Source: Flavobacteriales bacterium
Lineage (GTDB): Bacteria > Bacteroidota > Bacteroidia > Flavobacteriales_F > PHOS-HE28
Assembly: GCA_016710015.1 (NCBI GenBank)
Contig: JADJLR010000009.1
Span: forward strand, 147,743-211,742
DNA length: 64,000 bases
Direction: 5' to 3'
The notes beneath the pieces were generated by a model. That model was not told the origin of the DNA and did not search any database. It saw only the letters and a list, made by a program, of their open reading frames with translations. How positions within the stretch are numbered: position 1 is the stretch's first letter; each line of letters starts with the position of its first letter. A program made the translations under genes and the position numbers. Of this stretch, positions 36,847 to 45,452 are shown one piece after another.

Positions 36847-37659
36847 GTGGCTGAGTATGAACCGATGCGCGACGAGATCTCCTTGCTCCCGAAGCTTCCA
36901 GTTCTGACCACCCGAATAACCGTCGGGACCTTCGCAGAGCACGTTGAAGTGATCATGGCCCATGGAAAGGCTAGGGATTCCGCCTATGTATGCTGCGTAA
37001 ATGCGCACATGACCGTGGAAGCACGGGATCCTGCATTCGCCAAGGTGGTGGACGAGGCGGATCTTGCCACGGCAGATGGCATGCCCGTACTGCGTGCCAT
37101 GCAGCTCTTCCACCGGGTGGCACAAGAGCGCGTGGCGGGCAACGACCTGCTACCGGCCATCTTTGCACAAGCGGCCGAAGAAGGAGTGTCGATCTACCTC
37201 TACGGCTCGTCCGTGGAGGTTCAGGAACGCATTGCGGCTAGAGCCGCCAAGGAGTTGCCAGAGCTGCGGATCGCGGGAACGTGGTCTCCACCCTTCGTCC
37301 CCTTGGAGCAGATGGACTTTTCTCGTGATGCTGAACGCATCAACACCTCCGGTGCCGGGATCGTGATGGTGGCACTTGGCTGCCCCAAGCAAGAAAAGTG
37401 GATGGCGGCCATGAAAGGAAGGGTGAATGGGGTGATGCTCGGTGTCGGGGGGGCATTTCTCCTTTATGCGGGCATCGACCAACGTGCGCCGAAGTGGATG
37501 CGTGACCTATCCTTGGAGTGGGTGTATCGGCTCTGGCTAGAACCAAGACGATTGTGGCGGCGATATGCGGTGACCAATAGCTTATTCATCGTCCTATTCT
37601 TCAAAGCGTGGATCCGTAGGATGTTCAAAAGAAATACAGGTCGTGGACTCGTTGGATAG
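36847..37659 (+). CDS. WecG/TagA/CpsF family glycosyltransferase
   Basis: The 270-residue product has the GT26 pattern: VCCVNAHMTVEARDPAF, the catalytic-type ADLATADGMPVLRAM, VAGNDLLPAIF, SIYLYGSSVEV and IVMVALGCPKQEKWM, with a C-terminal basic amphipathic segment for membrane association. Enzymes of this group transfer ManNAc, ManNAcA or similar sugars to a lipid-linked first sugar. That fits the UDP-GlcNAc 2-epimerase (wecB) downstream, which supplies UDP-ManNAc. GTG 36847 is used; ATG 36865 is an alternative start. Confidence 0.92.
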   Translation: MAEYEPMRDEISLLPKLPVLTTRITVGTFAEHVEVIMAHGKARDSAYVCCVNAHMTVEARDPAFAKVVDEADLATADGMPVLRAMQLFHRVAQERVAGNDLLPAIFAQAAEEGVSIYLYGSSVEVQERIAARAAKELPELRIAGTWSPPFVPLEQMDFSRDAERINTSGAGIVMVALGCPKQEKWMAAMKGRVNGVMLGVGGAFLLYAGIDQRAPKWMRDLSLEWVYRLWLEPRRLWRRYAVTNSLFIVLFFKAWIRRMFKRNTGRGLVG

Positions 37660-37692
37660 GACATTGGATCAAGGGCAAGCAAAGAGTTACTG

Positions 37693-37767
37693 TCGACGAA
37701 CTATTTGATTGTATCGACGAACTTGACTTTTGCTCGACGAACGACTTACATTTGGTCCTCGACGATA
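37693..37767 (+). repeat. Phased 9-bp direct repeats (TCGACGAAC)
   Basis: TCGACGAAC occurs at 37693–37701, 37714–37722 and 37734–37742, with a degenerate TCGACGATA at 37759–37767. Start-to-start distances are 21, 20 and 25 bases, so the first three sit on the same helix face. They bracket the −33 and −7 boxes of the promoter at 37723–37754. This is the layout of an operator for a regulator binding as several copies. The regulator is not in the window. Confidence 0.7.
37723..37754 (+). promoter_or_regulatory. Promoter before the initiating sugar transferase
   Basis: TTG at 37723–37725 and TACATTTG at 37747–37754, 21 bases apart, match the Bacteroidota consensus. The start codon follows at 37792. 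Direct repeats lie immediately upstream, between and downstream of the two boxes, suggesting repression or activation here. Confidence 0.65.
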
Positions 37768-37791
37768 AACACACCTCTGGTACACGATCGC

Positions 37792-38925
37792 ATGGAGAAG
37801 ACACTAGACCCGAATGAGCGTTTGATCGTACCCGGTGCCGAACTGAGCGCCGAACTCTCTACCTTGCTGCGCTCTGGACGAACTTCGCTTCAACACGTGC
37901 AAACCGGGATCACCAAAGTCTTGACCTTCGAACCGTTGACCACGGTGAAGGACCTCATCATCGTAGGGGAGGGTCCAGCAGCGGAAGAGATCTTCCAGTA
38001 CTGCGAGGACCAGACCGTGCGAGGGTATCGCTTCTGCGGCATCTTCAACGATGAGCCAATAGAAGGCTTGCTTGGCAAGCAGCGTTTTGGCGATGTGGAA
38101 GCGGCCAAGGCATTCGCCATTCAGAATCGGATCGACATCCTGTACTGTGCGCTACCCGGTACGCGGAGGGCGGAGATCACGGACCTGATGGAGTTCTGTG
38201 AGCGCAATACCATTCGGTTCCGCGTCATTCCAAGTGCAGAGAGCTTCATTCCGGTCGTCAAAACCTCCGACCTCGAGTTCCATGGTGCTGTCCCGGTCAG
38301 CAAGATCCGGAAAGAGCCATTGGACAGTGCCTTCGCACGCGGTGTAAAGCGGGCCTTCGATATCGCGTTTTCCTTGGGTGTCATCCTGTTCATCTTCACC
38401 TGGTTGTTTCCCATCCTCGCCATGCTGGTGAAACTGAGTGGCAGGGGGCCTGTGTTCTTCAAGCAGATCCGCTTGGGCAAGGACAATGAGGAATTCGTGT
38501 GCTGGAAGTTCCGGAGCATGCGCATGAACGTGGAAGCGGACTCCAAGCAGGCCACCAAGAACGATCCCCGGGTCACGGCCGTGGGGCGTTTCCTGCGCAA
38601 GAGCAACTTGGACGAAATGCCGCAGTTCATCAATGTCCTGTTCGGGCACATGAGCATCGTAGGTCCACGTCCGCACCCCTTGCGCCTCAATGACCAGTAC
38701 CGCGACATCATCGACAAGTACATGGTAAGGCACTTCGTTCGTCCGGGCATCACAGGTTGGGCACAGGTGAGCGGGTTCCGGGGCGAGACCCGCACCCCGG
38801 AGTTGATGGAACGCCGCGTGGAACTGGATGTGTGGTACTTGGAGAACTGGTCGTTCTGGTTGGATCTGCGTATCGTGGTGAAGACCGTGACGAACATGTT
38901 GAGCAAGGACGCGAACGCTTACTAG
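37792..38925 (+). CDS. Polyprenyl-phosphate sugar-phosphate transferase without N-terminal membrane domain
   Basis: Initiating transferase that links the first sugar phosphate to undecaprenyl phosphate. The 377-residue product has a nucleotide-binding-like domain (DLIIVGEGPAAEEIFQYC), one membrane hairpin (FDIAFSLGVILFIFTWLFPI) and the PHPT catalytic domain (RGPVFFKQIRLG, CWKFRSMR, SNLDEMPQFINVLFG, MSIVGPRPHP, RPGITGWAQVSG). WcaJ/WbaP-type enzymes usually carry four or five extra N-terminal membrane segments before the nucleotide-binding-like domain. Here none exists, and the in-frame upstream sequence is promoter DNA, so the short form looks genuine. Confidence 0.9.
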   Translation: MEKTLDPNERLIVPGAELSAELSTLLRSGRTSLQHVQTGITKVLTFEPLTTVKDLIIVGEGPAAEEIFQYCEDQTVRGYRFCGIFNDEPIEGLLGKQRFGDVEAAKAFAIQNRIDILYCALPGTRRAEITDLMEFCERNTIRFRVIPSAESFIPVVKTSDLEFHGAVPVSKIRKEPLDSAFARGVKRAFDIAFSLGVILFIFTWLFPILAMLVKLSGRGPVFFKQIRLGKDNEEFVCWKFRSMRMNVEADSKQATKNDPRVTAVGRFLRKSNLDEMPQFINVLFGHMSIVGPRPHPLRLNDQYRDIIDKYMVRHFVRPGITGWAQVSGFRGETRTPELMERRVELDVWYLENWSFWLDLRIVVKTVTNMLSKDANAY

Positions 38926-39003
38926 TCCATCCGCTCCACTGCTCCGGTGTTCGGCGCTGCCCCCTTTTCTTATTCACGAGGCAGGGTTGAAGGAATAACC
39001 TGC

Positions 39004-39011
39004 TATATTTG
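39004..39011 (+). promoter_or_regulatory. Promoter −7 box (TATATTTG) of rpsT
   Basis: TATATTTG matches TAnnTTTG and lies 28 bases before the rpsT ATG. A TTG at 38987–38989 is closer than the usual −33 spacing. Confidence 0.55.
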
Positions 39012-39039
39012 CGCTCCCTTTCCGAAAAGGTATCCCACA

Positions 39040-39294
39040 ATGGCCAATCACAAGTCATCCCTGAAGCGCATTCGCCAGACCGAGACGCGCAACGAACGCA
39101 ACCGTTACCAGAGCAAGACCGCACGGAATGCTGTGCGCAAGCTGCGTACCGTGGCCGACAAGACGGAAGCCGAGAAGTTGCTCCCGGAGGTCACCTCGAT
39201 GCTGGATAAATTGGCCAAGAAGAACTTGATCCACAAGAACAAGGCGGCCAACTTGAAATCTTCGGTGAAGCGCCACGTGAACACGCTGAAATAA
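39040..39294 (+). CDS. rpsT: 30S ribosomal protein S20
   Basis: A basic 84-residue protein, MANHKSSLKRIRQTETRNER to the end, with the helical S20 pattern (NAVRKLRTVADK, LIHKNKAANLKSSVKRHV). It binds 16S rRNA in the small subunit. It has its own promoter box upstream and a terminator 22 bases downstream, so it is probably monocistronic even though it sits inside the polysaccharide region. Open sequence upstream of 39040 is noncoding. Confidence 0.97.
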   Translation: MANHKSSLKRIRQTETRNERNRYQSKTARNAVRKLRTVADKTEAEKLLPEVTSMLDKLAKKNLIHKNKAANLKSSVKRHVNTLK

Positions 39295-39315
39295 GCGCTG
39301 ATCGAAGTCTATCTT

Positions 39316-39350
39316 GGCAGGTCCTCCGAAATGGGGACCTGTCCTTTTTT
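39316..39350 (+). terminator. Rho-independent terminator after rpsT
   Basis: CAGGTCC (39318–39324) pairs with GGACCTG (39335–39341), a 7-bp stem with a 10-base loop, followed by TCC and six T's (39345–39350). Confidence 0.85.
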
Positions 39351-39356
39351 CAGCCC

Positions 39357-40061
39357 ATGGGTAACGATACCAGATCCAAACTAAGTATACCGGAGTGGTC
39401 CAAGGAGGACCGACCCCGTGAGCGGATGCTAGCGCGGGGGGCCAAGGGCATGAGTGATGTGGAACTGGTCGCGATCCTCATTCGCAGCGGCACCCCGAAG
39501 GAAAGCGCCTTGGATCTGGCCCGGGTCATTCTGCACAAGGCCGGCAACGACTTGCACAAATTGGCTGCTATGGGACATGCGGAACTCATGCGAATAAATG
39601 GTGTGGGTGAAGCCAAGGCCATGAGCATCATCGCCGCGCTGGAACTTGGCCAACGGCGGCGGGACCAGACCTTGGCGGATAGACCACTCATCACTGGAAG
39701 TCGAGCCGCCTTCGAATTGCTGCATCCGGTGGTGGCCGATCTGCCGCACGAGGAGTTTTGGTTGCTTCTCTTGGATCGCGGCAATCGGCTCCTGGAACGC
39801 TGCCGAGTGAGCCAAGGCGGCATGCACGGAACGGTTGCAGACCCGAAGCTCATATTCCGAGAAGCTCTGGACCGTCGGGCCAGTTCGGTGATCCTGTGCC
39901 ACAACCATCCAAGCGGACAATTGAGGCCCAGTGCGGAGGATATCACCCTTACCCGGAAGTTGGTAGAAGGCGGTCGACTTTTGGATATCGTGGTCCAGGA
40001 CCATCTGATCGTGACAGCCACGGACTACTACAGCTTCGCCGATAACGGACAGTTGAATTGA
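39357..40061 (+). CDS. radC: RadC/YicR-type JAB1/MPN domain protein
   Basis: A 234-residue protein with an N-terminal helix-hairpin-helix region (ERMLARGAKGMSDVELVAIL, RINGVGEAKAMSIIAALELG) and a C-terminal JAMM domain with the zinc motif LCHNHPSGQLRPSAED (first His at about residue 182). The biochemical role is not settled, despite the historic link to repair. It starts 7 bases after the rpsT terminator and overlaps or abuts wecB, so it probably shares a transcript with the glycan genes that follow. Confidence 0.93.
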   Translation: MGNDTRSKLSIPEWSKEDRPRERMLARGAKGMSDVELVAILIRSGTPKESALDLARVILHKAGNDLHKLAAMGHAELMRINGVGEAKAMSIIAALELGQRRRDQTLADRPLITGSRAAFELLHPVVADLPHEEFWLLLLDRGNRLLERCRVSQGGMHGTVADPKLIFREALDRRASSVILCHNHPSGQLRPSAEDITLTRKLVEGGRLLDIVVQDHLIVTATDYYSFADNGQLN

Positions 40062-40063
40062 AG

Positions 40064-41215
40064 ATGGCCACACCCCTTCGCCTCCTCACCGTGATCGGTG
40101 CCCGGCCCCAGGTCATCAAAGCGGCAGCGCTTAGCCGAGCCATCCGCGAGCAGTTCGATGGCCGGATCAAGGAGACCATTCTGCACACTGGCCAGCACTA
40201 TGATGCCAACATGAGTGGTGTCTTCTTTGGCGAACTCGGCATACCGGAACCGGAGGTACAGTTGGGTGTTGGAAGCGGAACGCAAGGTGCGACCACCGCA
40301 CGCATGGTGGAAGGCATCGAAGCGGTGCTTCTGCGCAAAGCCCATGATGTTTTGGTGATCTATGGGGACACGAACAGTACACTGGCTGGAGCATTGGCCG
40401 CCGCGAAACTGCATGTCCCCATCGCACACATCGAAGCCGGTCTACGTTCCTTCAACAAGGCCATGCCGGAGGAAGTCAACCGGATAGTGGCGGATCATTG
40501 CAGTACATGGCTCTTTTGCCCCACCACGACGGCCGTGATGAACTTGGACCGCGAAGGCTTCTCGCTGAACACGGATCATCCGGCCACGATGGACAAGCCA
40601 CATGTGGTGAATAGTGGCGATGTGATGCTGGACAATGCCTTGCACTTCAGCGGCATCAAGAAGAACAGTTCGATCTTGGACGGGATCGGGCCGACCGGAA
40701 CGGAGTTCATGCTCGTCACCGTCCATCGGCAGAACAATACGGATGATGTACAACGTTTGAATGCCATCTTCGGTGCGTTGATGGAACTTAGGCAGCGTAC
40801 CAAGATGCCGGTGTTACTACCGGTCCATCCACGTACACAACAGCGCATGAATGACCTCTTGGATCCATCCTTGGCCCGGGCCGTAGAGCAGGATCAGGGC
40901 TTGCGCCTCATACCACCCGTCGGATACTTGGATATGTTGGAGCTAGAGCGGAATGCACGCGTGGTGATCACGGACAGCGGAGGGGTACAGAAGGAAGCCT
41001 CGTTCTTCGCGAAACCGTGTGTGATCCTGCGTTCTGAGACCGAATGGGTCGAACTCGTCGAACAAGGGCACGGTGAATTGGTGGATGCGGATCCGGAGCG
41101 GCTCTTTGGTGCTGTGGATCGTGCGCTCGCTGCAAAGGCCTGTTCCACGCCCAAGGTGTTCGGTGATGGCAACGCTGCACTTCACATCTGCGAACACTTG
41201 ATCCGCACCCGGTGA
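40064..41215 (+). CDS. wecB: UDP-N-acetylglucosamine 2-epimerase (non-hydrolysing)
   Basis: It interconverts UDP-GlcNAc and UDP-ManNAc. The 383-residue product has RLLTVIGARPQVIKAAALSR, ILHTGQHYDANMS, VYGDTNS-type sequence (here VIYGDTNSTLAGALAA), HIEAGLRSFNKAMPEEVNR and the donor-site VITDSGGVQKEASFFAKPCV. UDP-ManNAc from this enzyme would feed the WecG-type transferase upstream. ATG 40064 is chosen over the in-frame TTG at 40058, which lies inside radC. The stop overlaps the next GTG start (GTGA). Confidence 0.96.
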   Translation: MATPLRLLTVIGARPQVIKAAALSRAIREQFDGRIKETILHTGQHYDANMSGVFFGELGIPEPEVQLGVGSGTQGATTARMVEGIEAVLLRKAHDVLVIYGDTNSTLAGALAAAKLHVPIAHIEAGLRSFNKAMPEEVNRIVADHCSTWLFCPTTTAVMNLDREGFSLNTDHPATMDKPHVVNSGDVMLDNALHFSGIKKNSSILDGIGPTGTEFMLVTVHRQNNTDDVQRLNAIFGALMELRQRTKMPVLLPVHPRTQQRMNDLLDPSLARAVEQDQGLRLIPPVGYLDMLELERNARVVITDSGGVQKEASFFAKPCVILRSETEWVELVEQGHGELVDADPERLFGAVDRALAAKACSTPKVFGDGNAALHICEHLIRTR

Positions 41216-42387
41216 TCCGCTCAGCACTCGATTACGCACGTTACTTCGCCGTGGGATCATGCGATCCAGGCACCCGTGCGTTGTTGCATGCACACCGAGC
41301 ACCGATACGATATCCGTTGGAACTGGATCCGAATGCCGCCTTGCGCGATGCGATCGGATACTTGATGCGGGCGCAAGAGGTCGGTGGCACGGGTGGCTTG
41401 GGCAGCTATCACCTCATCAAGGGTTGGAGTGCGCCCTACCCGGAAACGACGGGATACACCATTCCTACACTGATCGCGGCCAGTATCCATCTGAACATAG
41501 CGGCACCTCTCGAATGCGCCGAACGTGCAGCGGATTGGCTGCTTTCGATCCAGCGAGAAGATGGTGGATGGCAAGGCGGTCGGGTGGGAGAGGATCGGCC
41601 CAGCATCGTGTTCAATACGGCGCAGGTCATACGTGGTATGTTGGCCATGCATGACGTGGGCGGAAACCAACGATACCTTGATGCAGCGGCACGGGCCGGT
41701 GACTGGATCATGGGCGTTCAGGAACCGGACGGTGCCTGGCGGACGCACAATTTCTTAGGTGTTGCGCGGGTGTACGACAGCTACGTGAGCGCACCCTTGT
41801 TGCAGCTGTTCCAACGTACAGGTCGCGCAGCTTTTCGGAACGCAGCGACGAAGAACTTGGGTTGGGTGCTCTCCCGGCAGCTCGGCAACGGTTGGTTCCA
41901 AGACGCGGACAATACCATTCAGCACAACCAACGTCCGATCACTCACACCATCGCGTACACCATCGACGGTCTCGTGGAATGTCATCAGCGCACGGGCGAT
42001 CCCGGGCTACTGCACGCAGCGGAGTTGCCGGCAAGGGCATTGGCCGAACGTTTCCTTCGGAATGGTAGTCTGAATGGCCGATATGATGCGGACTGGACCG
42101 GCAGCGAGGCCGCGATCACGACCGGATGTGCGCAGCTCGGGACCGTGTGGTTCCGTATGCATGCGATCACCAATGATCCGCTATTCGAACAAGTTGGTCA
42201 ACGAATGGTACAATGGCTTGCCGAGGTGCAAAGGCGATCATCGGTGGGTCCACCCGCTATGCATGGCGCGGTCACAGGCTCCTATCCGCTCTGGGGTAGG
42301 TATGAGAAATTCGCTTGTCCCAATTGGGCGCAGAAGTACATGGTGGATGCCTTTCTTTGCGCGGAAGGCGTATTGCCTCGATACTGA
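41212..42387 (+). CDS. Alpha/alpha-barrel protein (prenyltransferase/terpenoid-cyclase-like repeats)
   Basis: A 391-residue soluble protein with repeated helical hairpins, each holding a Gly-Trp turn: LLSIQREDGGWQGGRVGED, WIMGVQEPDGAWRTHNFLG, VLSRQLGNGWFQDADN. This is the six- or seven-hairpin toroid of the squalene-cyclase/glycosidase group. No DxDD or DDxD cyclase motif and no signal peptide is seen, so terpene cyclisation is unlikely. Similar proteins occur in exopolysaccharide loci and may handle a sugar, but I cannot assign a reaction. It starts at GTG 41212 and opens the cassette of overlapping modification genes. Confidence 0.7.
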   Translation: MIRSALDYARYFAVGSCDPGTRALLHAHRAPIRYPLELDPNAALRDAIGYLMRAQEVGGTGGLGSYHLIKGWSAPYPETTGYTIPTLIAASIHLNIAAPLECAERAADWLLSIQREDGGWQGGRVGEDRPSIVFNTAQVIRGMLAMHDVGGNQRYLDAAARAGDWIMGVQEPDGAWRTHNFLGVARVYDSYVSAPLLQLFQRTGRAAFRNAATKNLGWVLSRQLGNGWFQDADNTIQHNQRPITHTIAYTIDGLVECHQRTGDPGLLHAAELPARALAERFLRNGSLNGRYDADWTGSEAAITTGCAQLGTVWFRMHAITNDPLFEQVGQRMVQWLAEVQRRSSVGPPAMHGAVTGSYPLWGRYEKFACPNWAQKYMVDAFLCAEGVLPRY

Positions 42388-42390
42388 GCC

Positions 42391-43884
42391 ATGCACACCT
42401 ACGATCCGATCGATCGCTTCGTCGCAGCTGCGGTCGCATGGCCTGATCGTCGGGCACTCGAGGTCGGCAGTGAGAAGCTCACGTATACCGAATTGGATCG
42501 ACGTTCCGACCACCTTGCTGCCCAATTGGTTGAGCAGGGGTTGAGCGGTCGACGCGTCGCATTCAGTGCGCGCCGGGATTCATCTTGGGCCTACACCGTA
42601 TTCCTTGGCTTGTTCAAGGCGGGTTGCACTGCCGTCCCTTTGTTGCCAGAGGGACCATTGAAAAGATGGCGGTCCATGCTGGAGGGTGCAGAAGTGGATT
42701 CGATCCTAGCACATCCTTCGCCCGATGCGTTGGAGGTTGAATTGCAACAGGCGGGTCGCGAATTCAACTGGATCCGAATGTCGGCTACGAAAGACACACG
42801 GCCTTTTCAACGCAAGCCCATCGCGCCGGATGCGGAAGCTTACGTGATGTTCACTTCCGGCAGCACGGGTGGGCCGAAGGGCGTGGCGGTGTCACGCGGG
42901 AACATGTCGGCCTACCTCGCGAATTTCCTGCCCCTGCTGGATCTGGGACCCACCGATCGGTGCTCTCAGCACTTCGCCTTGGCCTTCGACTTGAGCATGC
43001 ACGATCTCTTCGTGACGTGGTCGGTTGGCGCGTGTCTATGCGTGAATGGTGATCTCGGGGGTCTTCGGGCCGCATCCTGGGCGCGTCGGGAAGAGGTCAC
43101 CACCTGGTTCGCGGCACCCTCTCAGGTCGCTGTCATGCGGCGATCGCGCACATTGGCACAAGGCTCATTGCCCTTACTGCGGCTGGTGCTTTTCTGTGGG
43201 GAGGCCTTGCCTTGGGAATTGGTGGAGGCGATGCATACGGCTGCTCCGAAGGCGCGGATCCTGAATCTGTACGGACCCACGGAGGCTACCATCGCGGTAA
43301 CGGCCTACGATGCAAGCCTGCCAACGGGTCGAAGCGGTGTTGTGCCAATTGGCAAGCCCATGGGTGAGAATACGGTGCATATCCTGCCATTCGACGGCCT
43401 GCCCGATGGCGAAGGCGAGCTACTGCTCGGTGGCCCACAGGTCACGGGAGGATACATCAATTCCAAAGAAACCACGCAGAAAGCATTCGTTCAATTGGAG
43501 GAGCCCAAAGGTACCTGGTACCGTACCGGCGATCATGTGCGTTTGGATGATCAAGGGGAGATCCAGTTCATCGGTCGTATCGATCATCAGGTAAAGGTGC
43601 TGGGGTACCGTGTAGAGCCTGGCGAGGTGGACGAGGCATTGATGACTCAGCTTAGAGGTGGCAATGCGGTCACCGTAGCCGTCACCTTGAACGGTGTGGT
43701 GCGGTTGGTCTCCTACATCGATGTGGAGGCGGATACCACCGCTTTGCACGAGCATTTGCGTCGTTCTCTTCCGCCGGCATGGATGCCTGAACGCATCGAG
43801 CAGATGGCCGAGTTGCCGCGTACAGCGAATGGGAAGTGGGATCGAACAGCATTGATGAAAATGGCACGGAATGAAACCGCTTGA
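42391..43884 (+). CDS. AMP-dependent acyl/aminoacyl ligase (DltA-like, carrier-protein loading)
   Basis: A 497-residue adenylate-forming enzyme with all core motifs: AYVMFTSGSTGGPKGVAVSR (P-loop), LYGPTEATIAV, TWYRTGDHVRLDD, GRIDHQVKVLGYRVEPGE and the catalytic Lys in RTANGKWDR. The size and the stand-alone carrier protein just downstream (14-base overlap) resemble the DltA–DltC arrangement, in which an acid is adenylated and loaded as a thioester. The substrate is unknown: D-alanine, another amino acid or a short hydroxy acid are all possible. No DltB-like MBOAT transferase is nearby. Confidence 0.85.
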   Translation: MHTYDPIDRFVAAAVAWPDRRALEVGSEKLTYTELDRRSDHLAAQLVEQGLSGRRVAFSARRDSSWAYTVFLGLFKAGCTAVPLLPEGPLKRWRSMLEGAEVDSILAHPSPDALEVELQQAGREFNWIRMSATKDTRPFQRKPIAPDAEAYVMFTSGSTGGPKGVAVSRGNMSAYLANFLPLLDLGPTDRCSQHFALAFDLSMHDLFVTWSVGACLCVNGDLGGLRAASWARREEVTTWFAAPSQVAVMRRSRTLAQGSLPLLRLVLFCGEALPWELVEAMHTAAPKARILNLYGPTEATIAVTAYDASLPTGRSGVVPIGKPMGENTVHILPFDGLPDGEGELLLGGPQVTGGYINSKETTQKAFVQLEEPKGTWYRTGDHVRLDDQGEIQFIGRIDHQVKVLGYRVEPGEVDEALMTQLRGGNAVTVAVTLNGVVRLVSYIDVEADTTALHEHLRRSLPPAWMPERIEQMAELPRTANGKWDRTALMKMARNETA

Positions 43885-44119
43885 ACTAAAGGCGAGGATC
43901 GTCCATCTCCTCACGGATCGACTTGCTCGAATGGGCATGTCCGAAAGTGACCTTTCCGACGATATGGACCTTGTGCGAAGTGGCTTGCTGGATTCGCTCG
44001 CCTTCATCGACCTGATCACCGCTTTGGAAAAGGAGGCAGGGAAGGAGTTGGATCTAGATGCGGCTTTGGACCGTCCGGATGCCACCACGATCGGCGGACT
44101 TAAGACCTTGTTCCAGTGA
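43871..44119 (+). CDS. Stand-alone acyl carrier protein
   Basis: An acidic four-helix 82-residue protein with the phosphopantetheine site GLLDSLAFIDLI (Ser at about residue 42). The sequence resembles specialised carrier proteins (DltC- or O-antigen-locus type) more than fatty-acid AcpP, which normally has DSLDTVE at this site. It overlaps the ligase gene by 14 bases and the GNAT gene by 4 (GTGA), so the three are likely made together. It should carry the group activated by the ligase. Confidence 0.88.
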   Translation: MKPLELKARIVHLLTDRLARMGMSESDLSDDMDLVRSGLLDSLAFIDLITALEKEAGKELDLDAALDRPDATTIGGLKTLFQ

Positions 44120-44607
44120 GTCAGGAAGAGCATATCGAATTGCACATCGTGCGCGGCATGGATGATCCATATCGGACAGCTGTGGAATTGTTGGTGGAAC
44201 AGATGTATGAAGAAGAGGCTGCCATGGGCTCCTTGGCCCGTCTTGTACCAGAAGGTGGTACCATGTGGGTGCGGAGCGTTGTTTCTGTTCCAGATGCCCT
44301 CGGTCGATTGGTCGTTTGTGTTCTGGACGGTGTGGTGGTCGGTTTCGCGCGTGGCACCACCGGACTGCTTCCTGCGCATGAAGGAGGGGATCTGCTCGGG
44401 ACCATCACCCACGTCTTCGTACCGGTGGTGCATCGGCGAAAAGGCATCGCAAAGGCCCTGGTGAATGAGTTGGGAAAATGGTTCCATGCTCGCCGTGTCC
44501 TACGCACGGAGTTGCGTGTGGTGGCAGGCAATACGGGCGGTAAGGACTTTTGGAAGGCCATGGGCTTCGTGGTGATGCTCCATACCTTGTACAGGACCGA
44601 TCCATGA
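44116..44607 (+). CDS. GNAT-family N-acyltransferase
   Basis: A 163-residue GNAT protein with the cofactor-binding motif A in VFVPVVHRRKGIAKALVNEL (R-R-K-G-I-A) and the C-terminal FWKAMGFVVMLHTLY. It likely moves an acyl group to an amine. Directly following a ligase and carrier protein, it could use the carrier-bound acyl group rather than acetyl-CoA; that is inference from position. The start is GTG 44116. Confidence 0.82.
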   Translation: MSQEEHIELHIVRGMDDPYRTAVELLVEQMYEEEAAMGSLARLVPEGGTMWVRSVVSVPDALGRLVVCVLDGVVVGFARGTTGLLPAHEGGDLLGTITHVFVPVVHRRKGIAKALVNELGKWFHARRVLRTELRVVAGNTGGKDFWKAMGFVVMLHTLYRTDP

Positions 44608-45452
44608 ACTTCGACGAATGGCCCGCACGAATTGGCATCCGACCCGGAGCGACGGTCATGCTGATGGCCGACGTGAAACGCATGGCGTGGCGTTGCGCAC
44701 GTGAAGGCCAGCGATTCGACCCCATGGACCTCCTCGATGCTTTCTTGAAGGCGGTCGGCCCTTCCGGCACACTGCTCGTTCCCACGTTCACTTTTCATTT
44801 GGAGAACGGCGATGCCTTCGACATGCGGACCACCGGAACCATCAGCGGAACCGTCGGGAATGCGGCATTGGTGCATCCATCCTTCCAACGCACGCCGCAT
44901 CCACTGCACTCCTTCGCGGTAGTAGGTAAGGATGCGGAGCGGCTGGTGCATTCTTCAGAACGTGACAGCTTTGGCCCGGAGTCACCGTTCGCTTATCTGT
45001 ATTCGCAAAAAGGTGTCTTGGTGAATTTGGATCTTTCCGTGAATCATGGGATCACCTTCGCGCACTACGTGGAACAACAGTTGGCCGTGCCATACCGAAA
45101 GTTGAAATGGTTCCGTTTCAGCTACACGGATCGCAATGGGTCCACGCGTAACGAGCGATATGCACTCCACACGAAGAAGCCGGGACACCACATGAACTTC
45201 TCCCCGTTGGACCGAGAATTCGAACAGGCCGGTGTGCTTCTCCGGGGCGTAGTGGAGGGATCGGATTGGATCCGCATCGATCTGCACGGTGCGTATCCAG
45301 TGATCGCGGCCAATCTGAAGAAAGGTGGCCCGGACTGCGTTCATCGGTTCCGGTGGTCGTGGTGGTTGCGCGATCATGTGAAGTCGGTGGTCCACGCGAT
45401 CACGGGACGTACGAACAAGCCATTGAACGATGTTGTTGGTCAAGCTGGATGA
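44604..45452 (+). CDS. AAC(3)-family acetyltransferase, probably glycan-directed
   Basis: A 282-residue protein of the aminoglycoside 3-N-acetyltransferase fold: LLDAFLKAVGPSGTLLVPTF, then GTVGNAALVHPSFQRTPHP and HSFAVVGKDAERL, carrying the family's conserved His/Ser region. Members in surface-glycan loci N-acetylate sugars rather than confer drug resistance, and the neighbours here favour that. It overlaps the GNAT gene by 4 bases (ATGA) and the deacetylase by 23. It should not be reported as a resistance gene without test. Confidence 0.82.
   Translation: MNFDEWPARIGIRPGATVMLMADVKRMAWRCAREGQRFDPMDLLDAFLKAVGPSGTLLVPTFTFHLENGDAFDMRTTGTISGTVGNAALVHPSFQRTPHPLHSFAVVGKDAERLVHSSERDSFGPESPFAYLYSQKGVLVNLDLSVNHGITFAHYVEQQLAVPYRKLKWFRFSYTDRNGSTRNERYALHTKKPGHHMNFSPLDREFEQAGVLLRGVVEGSDWIRIDLHGAYPVIAANLKKGGPDCVHRFRWSWWLRDHVKSVVHAITGRTNKPLNDVVGQAG

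Noticed and set aside
41212..42387. Terpene or squalene cyclase
   Set aside because: The toroid repeats are present, but the cyclase acid motifs are not, and the context is sugar metabolism.
44604..45452. Aminoglycoside resistance gene
   Set aside because: Only the AAC(3) fold is shared. The gene sits in a coupled glycan-modification cassette, so resistance is not the supported reading.
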